NCBI GenBank assembly: GCA_039881145.1
Contig: JAYKKI010000008.1
Span: forward strand, 32,160,501 to 32,224,500
Direction: 5' to 3'
From: Druceiella hillmani
Lineage: Eukaryota; Arthropoda; Insecta; Lepidoptera; Hepialidae
Length of the DNA: 64,000 nt
Shown: positions 49,578 to 61,399 of the stretch, one piece after another
Numbering within the stretch: the first letter of the stretch is position 1
Layout: the number at the start of each line of letters is the position of its first letter
Translations under genes and position numbers: made by a program
Notes under the pieces: model-generated
Databases searched by the model: none
What the model saw: only the letters and a program-made list of their open reading frames with translations
What the model was told of the DNA's origin: nothing

Positions 49578-52500
49578 GCGAAAACATCTGAAATCTGTTC
49601 TTATACAAATGCGATAAAGCCTTTCTCAAATAAAACATTCAGTTCGACCCAATAAAACATTGGCTGGAACTTAAAAACATTTAAATGTCTTAAAATACAT
49701 ATTGCCAAAATTTATTGGTGACGTCAAACCGCAAAAACTTATAAGAGTATCCACTTCTCCTGGGCAGACCCCGCTCCATAACTGCACGATTCTTCAATTC
49801 TTTTTCTTTTTTGATACGAATATTAACATTCAAAAATACGTACACTAAATAATAGTACTAAGATAAATATATTAATCAAATCTAGTTTTAAATAACAAAT
49901 ATAATTATGTCTATTTTAATCGGTTCGCTTTTAAATATTGACAGAAACCTCTCACTTTTGTTTTATAGAATTTGATAAGTACATAGAAAGCGCAAGTAGG
50001 TCAGTCGTTTCTGACGATAAAAAGCTATAATTCAAATAACAATTTCGCGTACTTTTTTACTTTTTCTCACCTAAATATTACACATCATAAAAGAGAAAGA
50101 ACAAATTGCTGATTTTATCCATCTCGCACCGCTAAAAAGTTGTTGAAACGCTTAGAAATCTGACAAGCGATAGTTATTATTAAATCTGGCAATATCGAAC
50201 CGACAATTAAACCTCATGAATCATTCATAGTGCCGTACATTATTTAGACCGCAACAACACAATGGGCGAGCTAGTTGGCAGGCTTGGAACGGCCGACAGC
50301 CAGCGTCAACTTCCTGCGCGATGACATCCTCTGCGGAAGTGAAAAACGCGATAGAAATACGTTACATTAAATAATTAGGGGGCGGCGCGTATGAAGGTAG
50401 CTGTCGACTAATGCTTTGTATTGAAGTATATTTTCCAGTGGCGTGTCGTTAGCTCGGTGTGTAACAAAAGTATACGTTCTTAAACTATTGCATCATTGTC
50501 TAAAATAAAATCAATGAAAATGAGAAACACGTGATCAAAAGTATTAAAGTATATAAGTAGTTGAAATTAATTTAGCTTCTTATATTATACACAAGCAATT
50601 ACATTGAGATTTTTACGGATTCAGACTGTAAATGATAATTTCCCTTTTCGTATATTACCGCTTCATTTTATTATCATGGCTTACAATCTTATCTTTCTCA
50701 CTCACATATGATGCATTCGCTAGTTCCATTATGCTTACATTACTGCTGACAGTACGGTTTCTATGTAAAGCGGTGCACCGTCACAAATCCCACAATTTTT
50801 TTGGATTATATGGCTACAGAATTGGATTGAGGTCGGCAAGTAGATGTAATTGCAAGATCTCAGTTTAATTATGGATAACCGTTTCACATTTCACAGTTTT
50901 ATCATCAAACTCTACAATAAACTAGGATTATATATCCCGTTTGATAAATCCTTGATTTTCCACCGTTTATATAACCTCGAATGTATCGTGGCTTTATTCC
51001 ACTTTTTAGTCCATAGTATTCTTGAAGCGATTGCAGTCATCTGGTCTCTGTATGAAGCGAGTTATATCCTCATGTAGGAGAAAATATTTAAAAAATTCAT
51101 CGGTTTTAGTATTACAAAACAGTCGGATATAATTCCCTTAAACTCCGACGAGAATTACTTTTGATCATGATTGTTTAAATTATTAAATAACTACGTTGAT
51201 AATGCGGTTAGGAGCGCTTTATTCTCCGTATTGTTACTTAGTTTATTTTGCCTGCCTACAGCCCGCGCGAACATCCTGCAGCGTTCACTTGTCTTTCATA
51301 CATTCACATTGTTCAATAGAGTATTATGAGATGAGATGTTATATTTCAGCTTCATTGACTGCTTTAGAAATGGAGTTACGGAGATGCTTGGTGGCTCATG
51401 ACTGATCATTAGTTAGAGCGTTGGTTATTCGAGTTGCTGTGTGTTACCCTATGGTTCGTTATTGTTTCTATTATAATATATAACCTTTGTTCTTAGAATA
51501 TTTCCACATCTCCAATGCTTTGGGTAAATCTGAAAGTGTCTACGCCAGTATTCTCTGACTCCCAGTCTTACATGATTAAATAAAATTGTTCTTATTAATA
51601 CAGCTAAAAACATAATTTTTGTTGACAAATAGAAATAGGACACTGATGTCCCGTCGGCATGACAAAAGTCTACCTGGGATACCAGTGTTCCACTGGCAGT
51701 AGACGTGTTAAATTTACATGTCATGACAAACCTCTAAAAAACCAAAAGAACTTATTTCTTACATAATGACGATTATACGCTGTTCCACGAATCTTGGCCA
51801 TAAAGAGTTACCAAGGTTTCATTCGACTAACAGTTCGCCTTGCAGTCATTTAAAAAAATATACAAAACATTCCTTCGAAGCAAGTGAGCTAGTAATTATT
51901 AGACGAGTCGCCACAGCTTTTAATTAAACATATTATGATAAAACCATCCAAATTTGTGGTGGAATATGCATATAACAGGGTTCCATAATTGTACGTATAT
52001 TTTGAAATTTTTGACGCAATTAACCTAATAATCTAATTTCTGATATCTAAATTTTTTTCGGATTTTTCAAATCGAAATTGAAAAAGGCGAGCGCACTGCA
52101 CCCCGCTTTAAAGTTTACTACTTTAAAAAGGGTACTAAAAAATGAAAAATGCTAGATGAAAAACCATTTTCACTTTGGAAGATCTTTGAAACCATATACC
52201 ACTATATGAACTGCCGAAAAATAATACTCAACCACTTTACATGTATGGAGAGATACATTCATTTTTTTTTATATATTACTACATTCGTTTTTTTATATTT
52301 TAGAAATATTAATCGTGATTCTCACAGGAACTATCAAAGTGCCAAATTTGTGTATATAGGTGTAAAATTCTGGAAACTGTGAAGGTGTAACAGACAAACG
52401 GACGGACGTTATAAAATTACAAGGATTGCTCGTGATCTTATTAGGGAACCACCTAAAACCTACTCTCGAAAAGGGGACATTTCTTTCTGTGAGATCAAAT

Positions 52501-52640
52501 ATGCTAGAGTTTACGAAGATTTGCTTCACCAAAGTTTCAAAACCAAGTTTAAACTTGGTAACGAATTTATAGTCTTATCGTTTATTTGATGTTGTCTATG
52601 AACCGTATCTTGACGAATTTAGCTAATTTTTATTATTTTT
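49578..52640. other. Non-coding sequence
   Basis: No gene recognised. 50215-50460 and 51180-51410 are less AT-rich. Copy B of the short repeat end noted at 42425 lies at 52390-52455. Hydrophobic short frames at 50632-51077 show no receptor motifs and are not called. Confidence 0.35.
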
Positions 52641-52647
52641 TTCTTAG

Positions 52648-52783
52648 GTCTTTACAACAGAAACCTGTTAACGCCGTCATTGGTTCGGCCTTGACTTTTA
52701 TTGGCATCGCATTAGTTCTAGCAGGCACCAAAACGCAAAATCAGCGTTGCTGGTTTGATGATACTTATTTTAAGAGTAATTGA
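52648..52783 (+). CDS. Possible 3' terminal exon with a hydrophobic segment
   Basis: A T-rich tract ending TTTTTTTCTTAG (to 52647) is a good 3' splice site. From 52649 a frame of 44 residues runs to TGA: SLQQKPVNAVIGSALTFIGI, then ALVLAGTKTQNQRCWFDDTYFKSN. Residues about 8-28 would form one membrane-spanning helix. Codon use looks less AT-driven than the flanks. No upstream exon was found and no AATAAA signal is close, so the call is weak. It may be chance or an old pseudogene. Confidence 0.3.
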
Positions 52784-53800
52784 TTAGTATCAATGTAATA
52801 ATTAGTGCCATAATTATAGGATTATAATTAATATTAATTATAGACAAGAATATAATGCAAACTGTACTCGTAAATTCTTATTATTGACACATATTTATTA
52901 CGGACAATTTTGTAACAAAACATTGTTATTTTAAGATTAAAATTTTTCGAAATTTTTAAGAGCAATATAAAAAAAAATTAAAATAACTTATGTTTACACA
53001 TTTGAATTTGGTCGGTACATTTGAACGGTAACCCACAGCAATTCGAATGAACAATATAAGAATTATACAAATATCTTATGTTTATATACTTGAATTTATT
53101 TTTTAATTTTGTTGCACAGTTACATTGAACAGTTTTATATTTTGCTAACATTTTCCTTGAAGGACGCCACTGGAATATTTTAAAACACAACACACGACAT
53201 GACATGTACATTCACGAACATCCTTCTAATCGCGAACCGTCTATACTTTAAAAAGAGGCAATGTTAAACGCAGATTGAAAATGGAAATAAATAATAATTA
53301 CTGTGGATTATATGATTAGTTACGTAACTGGGTAAACGGGTGAGATGCGGCCGGCGGCTGGTTAACGGTTAGTGGCGTAACGCCGCCCGCATTATTTCTG
53401 TCGCATAACAGTAAAGCCGCTTCGCATTCATTGCATAAAAAGGAATGGCGACGCCTGCGGTTGATGCGTTCAATTTCGATGCGCTTGCGATCCGAATGAG
53501 GAATCTGGACCACAAATCATGACGCGAGATCATGAATACTGAGTTAAGTTGATAGAGAATCACGAGTAGGTAAACTTTATTTGTTAAAAAACTTTTTAAA
53601 TTTAACTAAAATTCTAAAAAAATTAATACCCAAAGGGTTCTGTAATGATTCTTCAAAATAAAATGTTAGTTTCATTTAATTAGGAAAACATTTTCAAGAT
53701 TCTAACAAGATAATCATCCAGTCGTGCATTCGGTTATTGGTAGTTTATAACTAAAAATGTGTTCGATAAACATTTGAAACTTAAATACTAAAGAGATATT
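52784..53800. other. Non-coding sequence with a less AT-rich block
   Basis: 53325-53560 is less AT-rich, with two overlapping minus-strand frames; one contains 'CNECEAALLLCDR'. No splice support or known domain. It may be a conserved non-coding block or an unidentified exon. Confidence 0.3.
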
Positions 53801-53918
53801 GAATATATTTGGTGTTAATTTTGTAGAAATGCATTATTCACAATTAAATGCAACTACGTGATGCAGTATTATTTATATTTTATTTAAATTCTTTACCACG
53901 ACAACTCTTCAGGTGGGC
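53801..53918 (-). repeat. Hammerhead-type dispersed repeat, copy 5 (core deleted)
   Basis: Minus strand: CCACCTGAAGA, GTTG, then TCGTGG, TAAAGAATTTAAAT, CATCACGTAGTTGCATTT and the tail to ACCAAATATATTC. Compared with copy 6, the part of stem II, GAAA and stem III between GTTG and TCGTGG is deleted. It lies head to head with copy 6, forming a large palindrome. Confidence 0.7.
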
Positions 53919-53926
53919 TATTAGCA

Positions 53927-53969
53927 ACCACCTGAAGATGTTGTCATATAACGAAACCTAGGTTGTGGT
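53927..53969 (+). ncRNA. Candidate type I hammerhead ribozyme with minimal stem III
   Basis: Stem I: ACCAC (53927-53931) pairs with GTGGT (53965-53969), 5 bp. Core box CUGAAGA (53932-53938) fits CUGANGA. Stem II: GUUGU (53940-53944) pairs with AUAAC (53948-53952), loop CAU, with one G-U pair. GAAA box 53953-53956. Stem III: CC (53957-53958) with GG (53961-53962), loop UA. Cleavage site U-U after 53964 (UH rule; other copies have the canonical UC). All positions that define the hammerhead fold are present in the correct order. Short-stem-III hammerheads are known from Penelope-like retroelements and often work as dimers. Activity is inferred, not shown. Confidence 0.6.
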
Positions 53970-54003
53970 AAAGAATTTAAATAAAGTAGTTTCATTTAAT
54001 TAT
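53927..54003 (+). repeat. Hammerhead-type dispersed repeat, copy 6 (ribozyme fold complete)
   Basis: After the ribozyme (53927-53969) comes the family body GGTAAAGAATTTAAATAAAG, then TAGTTTCATTTAATTATG. The CATCACG segment of other copies is deleted here. The TTTAAATTCTTTACCAC and GTGGTAAAGAATTTAAA segments of copies 5 and 6 are exact inverse repeats. Confidence 0.7.
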
Positions 54004-55832
54004 GTACTAAAGAAATAAAAATAAAAAGTTTCCTACACTTAACCTATAAGCTATGCGCGTTTCCCCACATTTTACAATTTTCAGTTTTATTTGGAACATA
54101 ATTTTCAAAATAAACGTGAAAATGAAGTTTTTTACGCAATTTTCCACTTTTCCATGCAATTTTGTGATCAGCTTTAATTTAATAGTAATATCGTAACCAT
54201 TTGATGTTCAATTTACACACAACCCTTTTTTTCGTCTTACGTCCTGAAACCAAAAACTTTATAACTTTTATCAATTTCGTAACACTTATCGGATAAACAA
54301 AATTCATCTCCACATTAATTTATAAATAAATTTGTGATAAATTTACAATCGACAATTCAAAAGTTACGACTCTATGACAGACAAATTGACTAACACATAG
54401 TTAAGTTTAGTCAAATTTAAAAAAATTGTGTACGTCTGTTCTCCCCACAAAAGAAATAAATCGTAATCCCATATTGTTCGCATTATTACAATAAAGAAAA
54501 ATATTCTTAAGGAACTAACTCCATCTCTTCTTAATTTGACAAACTTTATCACAATAGATGCAGTAGCGGTATATTTCTACTTTGATAGTTGCAGCACTAT
54601 TTCTTCTATACTCCTTTCAATATTTTTAATATTTTGACCTTTGAGTTCTTAAAAAAATCGACTCAAACATGTAACATTATACACTCCCTTATAATGGATA
54701 TCAGTGTTACGAGTACTACCACTTATGTAAAAGCCATTGTTGCACATTAATTTCAAGTAAAACTAAAAATCTTCAAGTGCACATTGAACTACTTGAACAT
54801 TCCTATCGAAGACAGAAAATTAGCCTTATAAAAAAATAAAAGATGAAAAGAAATGTAAGCGATAAGTAAGCTTATCTAACCTGTCATTATCATTTCTTAG
54901 AAAGTTTAAATAATTAAACATCTCTGTTACCTCTGTTTGGTAGTCCGACTCAGTCGGCCGTTGAGATAATAATGTTATTTTTTATCTGTGATAAGGTTTT
55001 AAGGATCTATTTAAATATCAATATTATGAGTCTACACAAGATGGCTCAAAGTTATGAGACGGAAAAATAGATAGCAATGAAATTTCACCATGAAGGCTTT
55101 ACGTTTTAATATAAAATAACCTATAAAGTATTATTTTGAAATGGTTTCAATGAATTGGTGTGTAACAATGTTTCTAAAATGTCAGTAATATTCCTAATAA
55201 CACTATCTATTATTCAAATTGCCGTGTTTTTGTATATAATTCTTAGCCTCATTTTATTGTGTCCAACTCTTTCTGGATGATACATCAAGATTATAAGCAA
55301 TAAAACAACTCTTGAATTTTTTAAGACAATTTCTATAAACGAACCACGAAAATCCATTCACTAGTGTTTGCTCCAAATGATAACAAAAAGATAACAAGAA
55401 GAGAAAGATATAGGAAGACATGGTGACTGCCGACAGATGTAAAAACTTAAAACTATGAAATAACAGTTTGTTAAACTATGAAATTTGCAAATTGTATTTT
55501 ATTTTCGACAATTTAAACCAATAAACAACAAGTTCATAAGATTACATTTTAAAATTAAATTTTGCAATAAAAGAAAATATTTTCTGAAATGAAAATTGGA
55601 GCCTTTTCGCAACTTTTTCCAACCAAAAAATTCAATAATATGAGATAATAAACCATAATTTTGCATTGATATATACAATATTTTCAAAATTCAACACATA
55701 AATCTAAAATTATTATAAAATTTTAAAGAATGTTTAATTTTAAAATCTGCCACAAAAATATTATGTAACAACTGTTTTTTTCGCGCTAATAAAATAACTC
55801 CCAAGTTACTGTGAAATACTCATTGCGTGATG
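54004..55832. other. AT-rich non-coding sequence
   Basis: No gene or element recognised up to the left end of the Tc1-like element. Confidence 0.4.
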
Positions 55833-55834
55833 TA

Positions 55835-57186
55835 TTGCAGAGGTCAAATGTTAAAAAAATACATAATATTCAATTTTTAAACGCAAATATTGATAATAAA
55901 TGCTTTGTTTTGTTATTTATTTTTCTAATATTAATATTTGCTTAATATCTGCACTTGTGGTTCCTATAGGGAAGACGTCGTCAAATGGAAAAAGAATGCG
56001 AAATTAGCACTGAAATGCGATCTGCTATCATCGTTTTATATAACGAAGGCAAATCCGAACATGCAATTGCCGTACAATTTAAAATATCGTAGATTTTGTT
56101 CATCGCACAATTACTCAACACAAAGAAACTGGCAGTGATCCAGATCGTCCACGTTCAGAACGACCGAGAATGACAACTTCTATTGAGGACAATTTCATCG
56201 TCGTTACCAGCAAGCGGAACATATACCTAACAGCGTCAGAAATTCGTGCCAAAGGTAACAATCTCGATCGACCTGTATCATGACTACGATAAAATGACGA
56301 TTGTAGGATGCTAATTTATTTGGTTGTGTTACTGTCGGAAAACATCTGTTATGCTGCAAAACAAAGAAAAATAGATGCAGTGGGTTCTTGCCCATCGAGA
56401 TTAGACAAAGGAAGATTTTAAATAGTCCTTTGGGTCGATGAATCGAAGTTTGAAATATTTGATTCAAAAAGGTGAATTTATGTTCGACGCAGCGCCGAAG
56501 AAAAGATAATGCCAAATTTTGCAGTGCCATCCGCCGAACAAAGCGGTGGTTCTGTTGTGGTCTGGGGTTATTTCTCGGACCATGGGACTGGCGATTTGGT
56601 CCAAATCGAAGGAATAATGAAAAAAAGAACAATGTAAAGTAATTCTACAAAAAAATGCTGTTTCTTCCGGGATAAGATTAACTAGAAAGGAGTTAATTTT
56701 CCAACAAGACAAGGAACTAAAATATAATTCCAAATTATGTAGAGGTTATTTAGAATGAAAAGAAATGGAAGTGGTGTTAAACAACCTGGTATGGCCACCT
56801 CAGAGTCCTGATCTCAAGCCGAACGAACTTTTATGAGAAGAGCTTGATAGAAGTGTTCGAGATGTAAGAACACATCTGGAAGACTCTACACGTAAGCTGC
56901 AACAATATTTCCCAAGAAACAATTGACAAATTAATTGTTCGTATGCCAAGATTCGTGAAGAATGTAATTAAAAACAAGGGAGGATTTTTTTATAAAAAGG
57001 CTGTTTAGATTATTATGGCCATTTTTTTATATCAGTGATTGATATTTTATGAATATTTTTAAGTATTTCATTCGTCAATGAATAATAAATCAGATAATTA
57101 AACTCTTTCTTCGTACACTCTCATTTGTTTAAATTTTAACTAATTTTCCAAGTTTACTTAGGGTGGTCTCAAGGTTATGACCTGCA

Positions 57187-57187
<1 letters not shown>
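55835..57187 (+). mobile_element. Tc1-like DNA transposon, 1.35 kb, inactive
   Basis: The left end TA/TTGCAGAGGTCAAATGTT (from 55835) matches the inverted right end TA/CTGCAGGTCATAACCTT (to 57187). Both are flanked by TA, the Tc1/mariner target. The length is normal for the superfamily and the interior is a decayed transposase. The right flank is a (TA)n tract but the left flank is not, so the microsatellite probably grew after insertion or the flank was rearranged. Confidence 0.8.
55985..57008 (+). pseudogene. Tc1-like transposase, frameshifted
   Basis: ATG at 55985: MEKECEISTEMRSAIIVLYN, then EGKSEHAIAVQFKIS, an N-terminal helix-turn-helix, ending at an early TAG. A second frame gives 'VHRTITQHKETGSDPDRPRS' and 'ERPRMTTSIEDNFIVVTSKR', the GRPR-type linker and second HTH of Tc1-like proteins. 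Later come 'GGSVVVWGYFSDHGTGDLVQIEG' (around the second Asp in family members) and 'WPPQSPDLKPNEL' with '.EELDRSVRD', matching the 'SPDLNPIE' motif that carries the last acidic residue. The C-terminus is 'RMPRFVKNVIKNKGGFFYKK'. Multiple frameshifts and stops, so inactive. Confidence 0.8.
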
Positions 57188-57243
<56 letters not shown>

Positions 57244-57257
57244 GAATTATATTTTAG

Positions 57258-57287
<30 letters not shown>
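57188..57287. repeat. Two adjacent (TA)n tracts
   Basis: TA runs at 57188-57240 and 57258-57287 separated by TTGGAATTATATTTTAG. The first run starts exactly at the Tc1-like element's TA target. Confidence 0.95.
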
Positions 57288-57288
<1 letters not shown>

Positions 57289-58734
57289 ATATGCTTTCAC
57301 TGTTACCCAAACGCAACACGTCAAACTCAGCTAAAAATAGCTAGATATGCTGTTAACATTAGCGGTGACGCGAATCCATAACATTTTCCCTATCAAATTC
57401 GCTCAACGTACCTAAAGAAGTTTTCACTTCAAAAATAAATAATTTTAAAAATAATAGCGCTTCCTTTTCTTCGCAGTCAGACAAAAAAAAATATATTTTG
57501 AAATATTGCATTAAAAGCACACATTCATATGGCAAAAATAAAATGACCTAATATACATAAAAATATAATAAATAGCTGTTAAATGTTTAAACAATATTGG
57601 AGTGCTTGAAAGGCACAATAATACAATATTATATAGTTTTAGAAAACATTTATTTCCTTCTTATCTATTTCAGTGAGATTACTGTAATCTATACTAATAT
57701 AAAAAGTGGACAATTTTGTTTATTTGGTTGTTCACCGCTAATCTCAGAAAGCAATTGTTTGATCTCAAAAAATAGTTTATATTAGAAAGCCTATACTTGG
57801 AGGAATATTATAAGATTGTATATCATTATACTATGATTCATGATGGCAGATTAGTAATAAAAAATATAACAGAAGTCGGGGAACATGGGGCAATATAAAG
57901 AAATATAAGCTTCTTTATTGATTTATCATACCTTTCCAGCTATACTCCCGACCCCGACGACAGATATACCATATTCAGATATATTTCGACCATATTACTA
58001 TTTGAATAAGTATATACACAACCGTACATTTATTGACAACGTGAATTCAATTCACTAAAACAGCCCGGTCCTCATTCAATGATAAATTCCCTTTGAAAAT
58101 CCTGGTATTATCCTTACCCGAAACATAAACAAAAACTGCATAAAATATATCCACATTATATATGTAATTTTTTATAATAACAAAGTTTTTACTGAACTCT
58201 CTTTTTATAAAATTATAACCATTTCACGTTTTGTTATGTGTGATAATGTCACAGTTATTATGGTATTATACATTGTTAATTTAATAATAAAATACCAGTT
58301 ATTTGATATTTTGAACACGGACTTAAATACGAATAAACTGGGCAATTTATATACATACGGCTGCTGTATAAAACTCGTAATCACCTCATAAACATCACAG
58401 TACCGAGCGTATAATCTTGCGGTGGGATCGTGAACTTATAACCCTGTAGTATAAAGTAACGAGCAGGCAATGGACTAACCGGTGTCATTACGCATTCAGC
58501 TGTTATATTGGTGGGAACTTATATGCCAGTAAAAAGGTATATTCCCAGAATTCCTGATCATATATTAGACAAATAACAAGCAAGCTTTGAAATATGAAAA
58601 ACGAGAATATGAAGCAATAAATTTAAATAAATCTTATAATCATTTTTAAAATTAATATTCTTGCTATACCTCCCTATAGAACCGAATTATATCGGAACTC
58701 TCCAGTTCCCGCGGTATGAAATTCAACCGCTCAA

Positions 58735-58750
58735 CCACCAGATGGCGGTC
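58735..58750 (+). promoter_or_regulatory. CTCF-like motif
   Basis: CCACCAGATGGCGGTC fits the CTCF core consensus (CCASYAGRKGGCRSY) well. Single occurrence; binding is inference. Confidence 0.3.
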
Positions 58751-59616
58751 GCATCAGAAATTGGCTTAGAATGGATGAATGAAAATAAATTTATCGAAAT
58801 GTGTGATCGTTATATTTTGTAATTGTTGTGTACTTTTATATTCATGTTTAACCTAAAATTTAAAACTTTGTTAAATCATTAATTTTTTTATCAGTACGAA
58901 TAGGTCACCTGTAATTTATGAATAAATTTATCTATGTAAATACATAAATGTAGTGATATGGAAATACACTAAGATTTATTTGAAAACTGTATCGTTCACT
59001 TGACATAAACAACTCTCAAACACGTATATCAGTATAACTTCGAAAATATCGAATATAAATAACAAATCAAATTTCTAAATAAGACAATCGGTGATAGCGT
59101 GTCTAACTATTGATAACAATGAAAGTTCAAATAGAAGCGAATCTAATGAGCAATTCATCACATCTTAAACGTGCAAGCAAAACATGATATAATTTGATCT
59201 TTGATTCTTATATCATAGACTGTTAAATATGTAGTCCTAACTAATATTATAAATACGAATTTGTGTTCGTTTGCGGGTCTGTGCGTTATCTAAAAACTTA
59301 GCGACTACTTGGCCAACCGTAATCAAATTTTGAAAACATATAAACCATATTAGTCTATTCTTAATTTCTTATTCTACGTAAATAAAGCTACGAGCAACGG
59401 TTAAAGAAATATATAGATATACAAGTTCGAAAAGATTGCAAGGCAACTATTGATCGTGGACAGGTTTGTAAAGTTTATCAACATACAGTTAAAAGTAAAG
59501 TGTAGTTAAGTATAGTTAAAAAGGTAAAAAATAAGATGTATTTAAAATCATTTTCTTTTTGACAATTTTAGAGGTGTTACGAAATCACCTTGTGATATAA
59601 AAAATAAAAGGAATAA

Positions 59617-59643
59617 ACCTATTAGGCGTAATACCTAATAGGT
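59617..59643. repeat. 10-bp-arm hairpin
   Basis: ACCTATTAGG and CCTAATAGGT separated by 7 nt. Confidence 0.7.
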
Positions 59644-60655
59644 GAAATAAGGTTTTATCCGGATGAATTTCAGAATATTACAGAAGCGATGTTTAGCATT
59701 CATTATCATTATCCAAAGGCAGAAAAACATGATAACACGCCCAAGAATATACTCAAGTAAAGGACCAAAACCTAGTTTACACCTGACTTGCAAAGATAAT
59801 TTGTACCTCTATTCTGTGATTCAAAATCTTAAAGAAATTTTCAAATCTAATAAAGAAATTTAAAATAAAATTTAATTGTTAAACGACTTATGAATGAAAA
59901 AAAGGGTAGTTGGCTGACAAAGATACCAGAATTATTGTTTTTCTCAGTATATAATATAAACAGATAGAAATTACAATTTCTATTATATCATTGAAATTAA
60001 ATTAGTATTATACCTGATTCGAGGAAATTTCTCTTTAAAACTGATATTCGCTCTCCGCAAGAATTTTTTAACAGCTAGAACGTTTGAAAAATGATCTTTT
60101 GGCGCAATGTTCAAATGAAACATTATATTTGTTAAGATCTCACAAAATAGTTAAGTTCGAATGTGGCAGATGCAACATTGTTACAAGTAAAACATGTTAA
60201 TTGCAAACCTAATTATGAAAGCCAATTGTAAATCTAATTGCGTAATTATGAAGCTAACTCCCTTTACTCGAGAGAGGAGTTCAATATACTCTAGAAAAGA
60301 TATCAGCGTTTACACCTATGACATCACTAGTCATCGCTTCATCAATTCGATATGCACGATATTTAGCCAATTTCTATTAAATGGGATCTGGATTCGTAAT
60401 AGGTTATCAATAATCTATCACTAGCGTCAGCAATCTTCAACTACTTTAGAAAGTCTAGAGCATCACAATTCAAATAGTCTTTTGCTTTTCATTATATCAA
60501 ATATGGAAAAGTGGCGCCTTTGGAGTAGATTATCGAAATCTGAAAGAATAACTATACTTGAAATGATACAACAACTATACTTGAGATTCAACCTTCATCA
60601 TAGAACAACTAATACAGTAAACTGAAAATGAATTATACACGCAGGACACGTCTGA

Positions 60656-60816
60656 TCGACTGCAAAGAAATGACTTCGCGACTGCGAAGAAATGACTTCG
60701 CGACTGCGAAGCATTACGTAGAGAATAGTAACCTACACGCCGTGTTATTACCAAATTTGAAATAAATATCAAGTAACCTACACGCCGTGTTATTACCAAA
60801 TTTGAAATAAATAATG
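60656..60816. repeat. Two adjacent direct duplications
   Basis: A 22-bp unit (GACTGCRAAGAAATGACTTC GC) is present twice plus a partial third at 60659-60710. A 45-bp unit (AGTAACCTACACGCCGTGTT ...) is repeated at 60727 and 60772. Confidence 0.9.
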
Positions 60817-61399
60817 GTAATAAATCTGTATGAGCAAGCGACTTTACCAACGGGTATATGCTTAAAAGGTTATTCTAGTGTGACTCATATATGCCCGTTA
60901 TGATCAAAACGTTATGTTCTCTTTCGAATTTTGCGAATTTAAGAAGAACGTGGGCGTGTTTTATTATCGAAATGGCTACACTTAAAATGGTAACGGTGTA
61001 AACAGGATAAATTTTAAAAATAACTGGATAGTTTCAATTTTTATTTTGTCATATAATAATAAAATCAATGATTTATATCTAAAGCGGCAAATAACCTTAC
61101 GAAAGTAAAGAAGTTCTTTGACCTGTAACTTCCATGTGCATGAGGTTAAAAAATAATTAAGACACAATATTATACATCATATGACACATTAGGTTTTGTT
61201 ACAATATATAAAGAATCCGCCGTGTAAATAATCCGTTATCATCAACACTGCTTTCTCTCTTTCTTTTTTCAGAAGTGAACCTGGCTAATTTGCCTCAGGC
61301 AGTACCAAAGAGTACAACAATCCTATATATGTAATTTGTTGAAGATCTGGACTTACTAATCGTCGAAAACCTTAATTGACCACCTTAAGTAAATGATAT

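Noticed and set aside
50632..51077. Hydrophobic frames that could suggest a chemoreceptor
   Set aside because: Two short overlapping frames without receptor motifs; hydrophobicity is expected from T-rich sequence.
61240..61275. Strong pyrimidine tract and CAG resembling a 3' splice site
   Set aside because: All three downstream frames hit stops within a few codons.
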